Assembly: GCF_024707525.1 (NCBI RefSeq)
Contig: NZ_CP062231.1
Span: 620,001 to 684,000, forward strand
DNA from: Rhizobium sp. TH2
GTDB taxonomy: Bacteria > Pseudomonadota > Alphaproteobacteria > Rhizobiales > Rhizobiaceae
Direction: 5' to 3'
Length of the DNA: 64,000 bases
Part shown: positions 62,743 to 64,000 of the stretch, piece by piece
Layout of the letters: every line of letters starts with the position of its first letter
Position numbering within the stretch: position 1 is the first letter of the stretch
Translations under genes and position numbers: made by a program
Notes under the pieces: generated by a model
What the model was told of the DNA's origin: nothing
Databases searched by the model: none
Seen by the model: only the letters and a program-made list of their open reading frames with translations

Positions 62743-63560
62743 ATGAGTGGAAATTCGCTACGGACCGCTATTGTGACGGGCGCCTCTTCGGGCATCGGCC
62801 GCGCCAGCGCCGAGGCGCTGGTGCAAGCGGGTTTCAGAGTCTTCGGGACAAGCCGCCGGCCGAGCAGTGGCGGTCCGGACGGCGTTTCGATGCTGATCTG
62901 CGATGTCACCGATGAAGCCGCGGTCAATTCCCTTGTCGAAACCGTGCTGTCGAAGACCGGCCGGATCGACATTCTCGTCAACAATGCCGGCCTCGGCCTC
63001 ATTGGCGGGGCTGAAGAATCCTCGGCGAGGCAGGCGCAGGTCATGTTCGACGTCAACGTGTTTGGCGTTATCCGGATGGCGACGCAGTGCTTCCGCACAT
63101 GCGAAAGCAGCGAAGCGGCCGGATCATCAACATCAGTTCCGTCCTGGGGTTTATTCCCGCTCCCTTCTCGGCGCTCTACGCATCCACGAAGCACGCGCTC
63201 GAGGGCTACACGGAATCCCTGGACCACGAACTGCGCGTGCACGCCATCCGTGCCATCCTCGTCGAACCAGCCTATACCAGGACGGCTTTCGACCAGAATG
63301 CCGTGTCGCCGGACCGACCGATGCCCGCCTATGAAGCGGCACGCCAGAATGCGGCCACCGTTATCCAGGAGGCGATGAGGACAGCGGACGATCCTCAGGC
63401 GGTGGCGGACATCATTGTAAAGGCAGCCACCGCAGCCGTGGCAAAAAAGCGCTACACGGTTGGCAAGCTGGCCTCTCAGCTGAGCCTGTTGAGGCGCTTT
63501 GTCCCGGCCTTTGCTTTCGACAAGAGCCTGCGCAAGCAGTTGGGTCTCGATCGAGTGTGA
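62743..63560 (+). pseudogene. Short-chain dehydrogenase/reductase broken by a one-base frameshift
   Basis: Classical SDR, about 272 residues if repaired. The 5' part (frame of ATG 62743) has the NAD-binding TGASSGIGRAS and NNAGLGLIGG, reads to VFGVIRMATQ, then derails. The 3' part, in another frame from 63087, continues VLPHMRKQRSGRIINISSVL, catalytic YASTK, and runs to 63560. Adding back one G at 63087 joins the two frames exactly as expected for the family. Either a true inactivation or a sequencing error in a CAGGTG-like context. Confidence 0.88.
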
Positions 63561-63592
63561 TGAACATGCGCGTGGCCATAGGGAAAATTCAT

Positions 63593-63922
63593 ATGAAAGC
63601 AACAGCTCTCTGCGCGATGGCATTGCTTGCCGCCGGCTGTGCCAGGCAGCCCGGCCAGATCGCGGCAAGTCCGGTCGCGACGGATCGCTATCTGCAAATG
63701 TCCTGCGCCGAACTTCTCGCAAAAAGAGACAGCACGAAAATCACGCAGGCGCGGTTGGAGGACGCCCAGCATAATGCAGCCGAGCACGACAAGGCCGCCA
63801 TGAGCGTCATCCACGTTCCCGTTGCTTCGATGGCCGGCCAGGACAGGGAAGACGAGGTTGCGCGCGGCAGGGGCGAACTCGTGGCGATCGACGCGACAAT
63901 CAAGTCCAAGGGCTGCGAGTGA
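63593..63922 (+). CDS. Putative lipoprotein
   Basis: 109 residues from ATG 63593. The N-terminus (MKATALCAMALLAAGCARQP) is a lipoprotein signal with lipobox LAAGC. The mature part contains a short helical MSCAELLAKRDSTK stretch and two Cys. Family not recognised. It begins 32 bases after the SDR stop. Confidence 0.75.
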   Translation: MKATALCAMALLAAGCARQPGQIAASPVATDRYLQMSCAELLAKRDSTKITQARLEDAQHNAAEHDKAAMSVIHVPVASMAGQDREDEVARGRGELVAIDATIKSKGCE

Positions 63923-63985
63923 CACATTCACCGCCGTCCGGATCAAACCCAAACAAGCAACAATCAAACTCCTGGAGATAAGACA

Positions 63986-64000
63986 ATGCTGACTTTCAAA
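63986..64000 (+). CDS. Start of an unidentified gene, truncated by the window end
   Basis: ATG 63986 is preceded by GGAG eight bases upstream, 63 bases after the lipoprotein stop. Only five codons are visible (MLTFK), so the product cannot be named. Confidence 0.4.

Noticed and set aside
1..64000. CRISPR arrays, rRNA operons, phage structural genes
   Set aside because: No regularly spaced identical repeats, no rRNA-like conserved stretches and no capsid, tail or portal-like proteins were seen.

Overview
The window looks like chromosomal DNA from a Rhizobiaceae-type alphaproteobacterium (Rhizobium, Agrobacterium, Neorhizobium or a relative). The grounds are: GC-rich coding DNA; a hisS-hisZ-hisG block with short-form HisG; plant/alphaproteobacterial-type GshA; an ExoY-like sugar transferase; a hmuUV haem importer; and several families of intergenic palindromes of the rhizobial mosaic (RIME) kind. 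Species cannot be fixed from sequence reading alone. No rRNA, tRNA or CRISPR array was found.

Layout. 1-2.6 kb: end of a haem ABC importer (hmuU partial, hmuV) convergent with a gene whose product looks like a HasA-type haem-binding domain fused to RTX repeats, with a RirA-type iron operator upstream. 2.7-4.1 kb: an exopolysaccharide-type sugar transferase and a secreted nuclease-fold protein. 4.4-9.7 kb: DUF937 protein, gshA, pit-rsmE, Nudix hydrolase. 10.1-10.8 kb: vapBC-like toxin-antitoxin pair with a palindromic operator. 10.9-20.5 kb: lldR-lldD, DUF3422 and DUF6880 proteins, then glcD-glcE-[relB/yafQ-like toxin-antitoxin]-glcF. 20.6-25.4 kb: envelope genes (secreted protein, beta-barrel, two L,D-transpeptidases), tag, recO, Dabb protein. 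25.5-29.2 kb: accessory patch with an inverted-repeat element, a complete IS1595-family transposon carrying an AlbA/Schlafen-type ATP-binding passenger, and a GNRA-hairpin-rich region that may be a structured RNA. 29.3-34.9 kb: HAD phosphatase, ribF, and a small glycan cluster (GT-like protein; radical SAM plus glycosyltransferase). 35.1-38.8 kb: hisS, hisZ, hisG. 39-48 kb: GyrI-like protein, MFS carrier, aldo/keto reductase, MOSC, HD hydrolase, DUF2339 giant membrane protein, aminotransferase. 48.2-53.1 kb: DgcA/StcD-like demethylase, non-pyrrolysine MttB homologue and divergent GcvA-like regulator, probably for catabolism of a quaternary or N-methyl amine. 53-57.7 kb: porin-like mini-protein, small hypotheticals, GGDEF-EAL and PAS-REC signalling proteins. 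57.9-64 kb: Kef-type antiporter, tldE/pmbA, CysQ-like phosphatase, TetR, a frameshifted SDR, a lipoprotein and the first codons of one more gene.

Most notable: (1) the iron-regulated-looking HasA/RTX fusion beside hmuUV; (2) a RIME palindrome inserted in frame inside a glycosyltransferase gene; (3) the IS1595-family element with its passenger gene and intact ends; (4) the candidate structured RNA at 28.54-28.91 kb; (5) a toxin-antitoxin pair embedded inside the glycolate oxidase operon.
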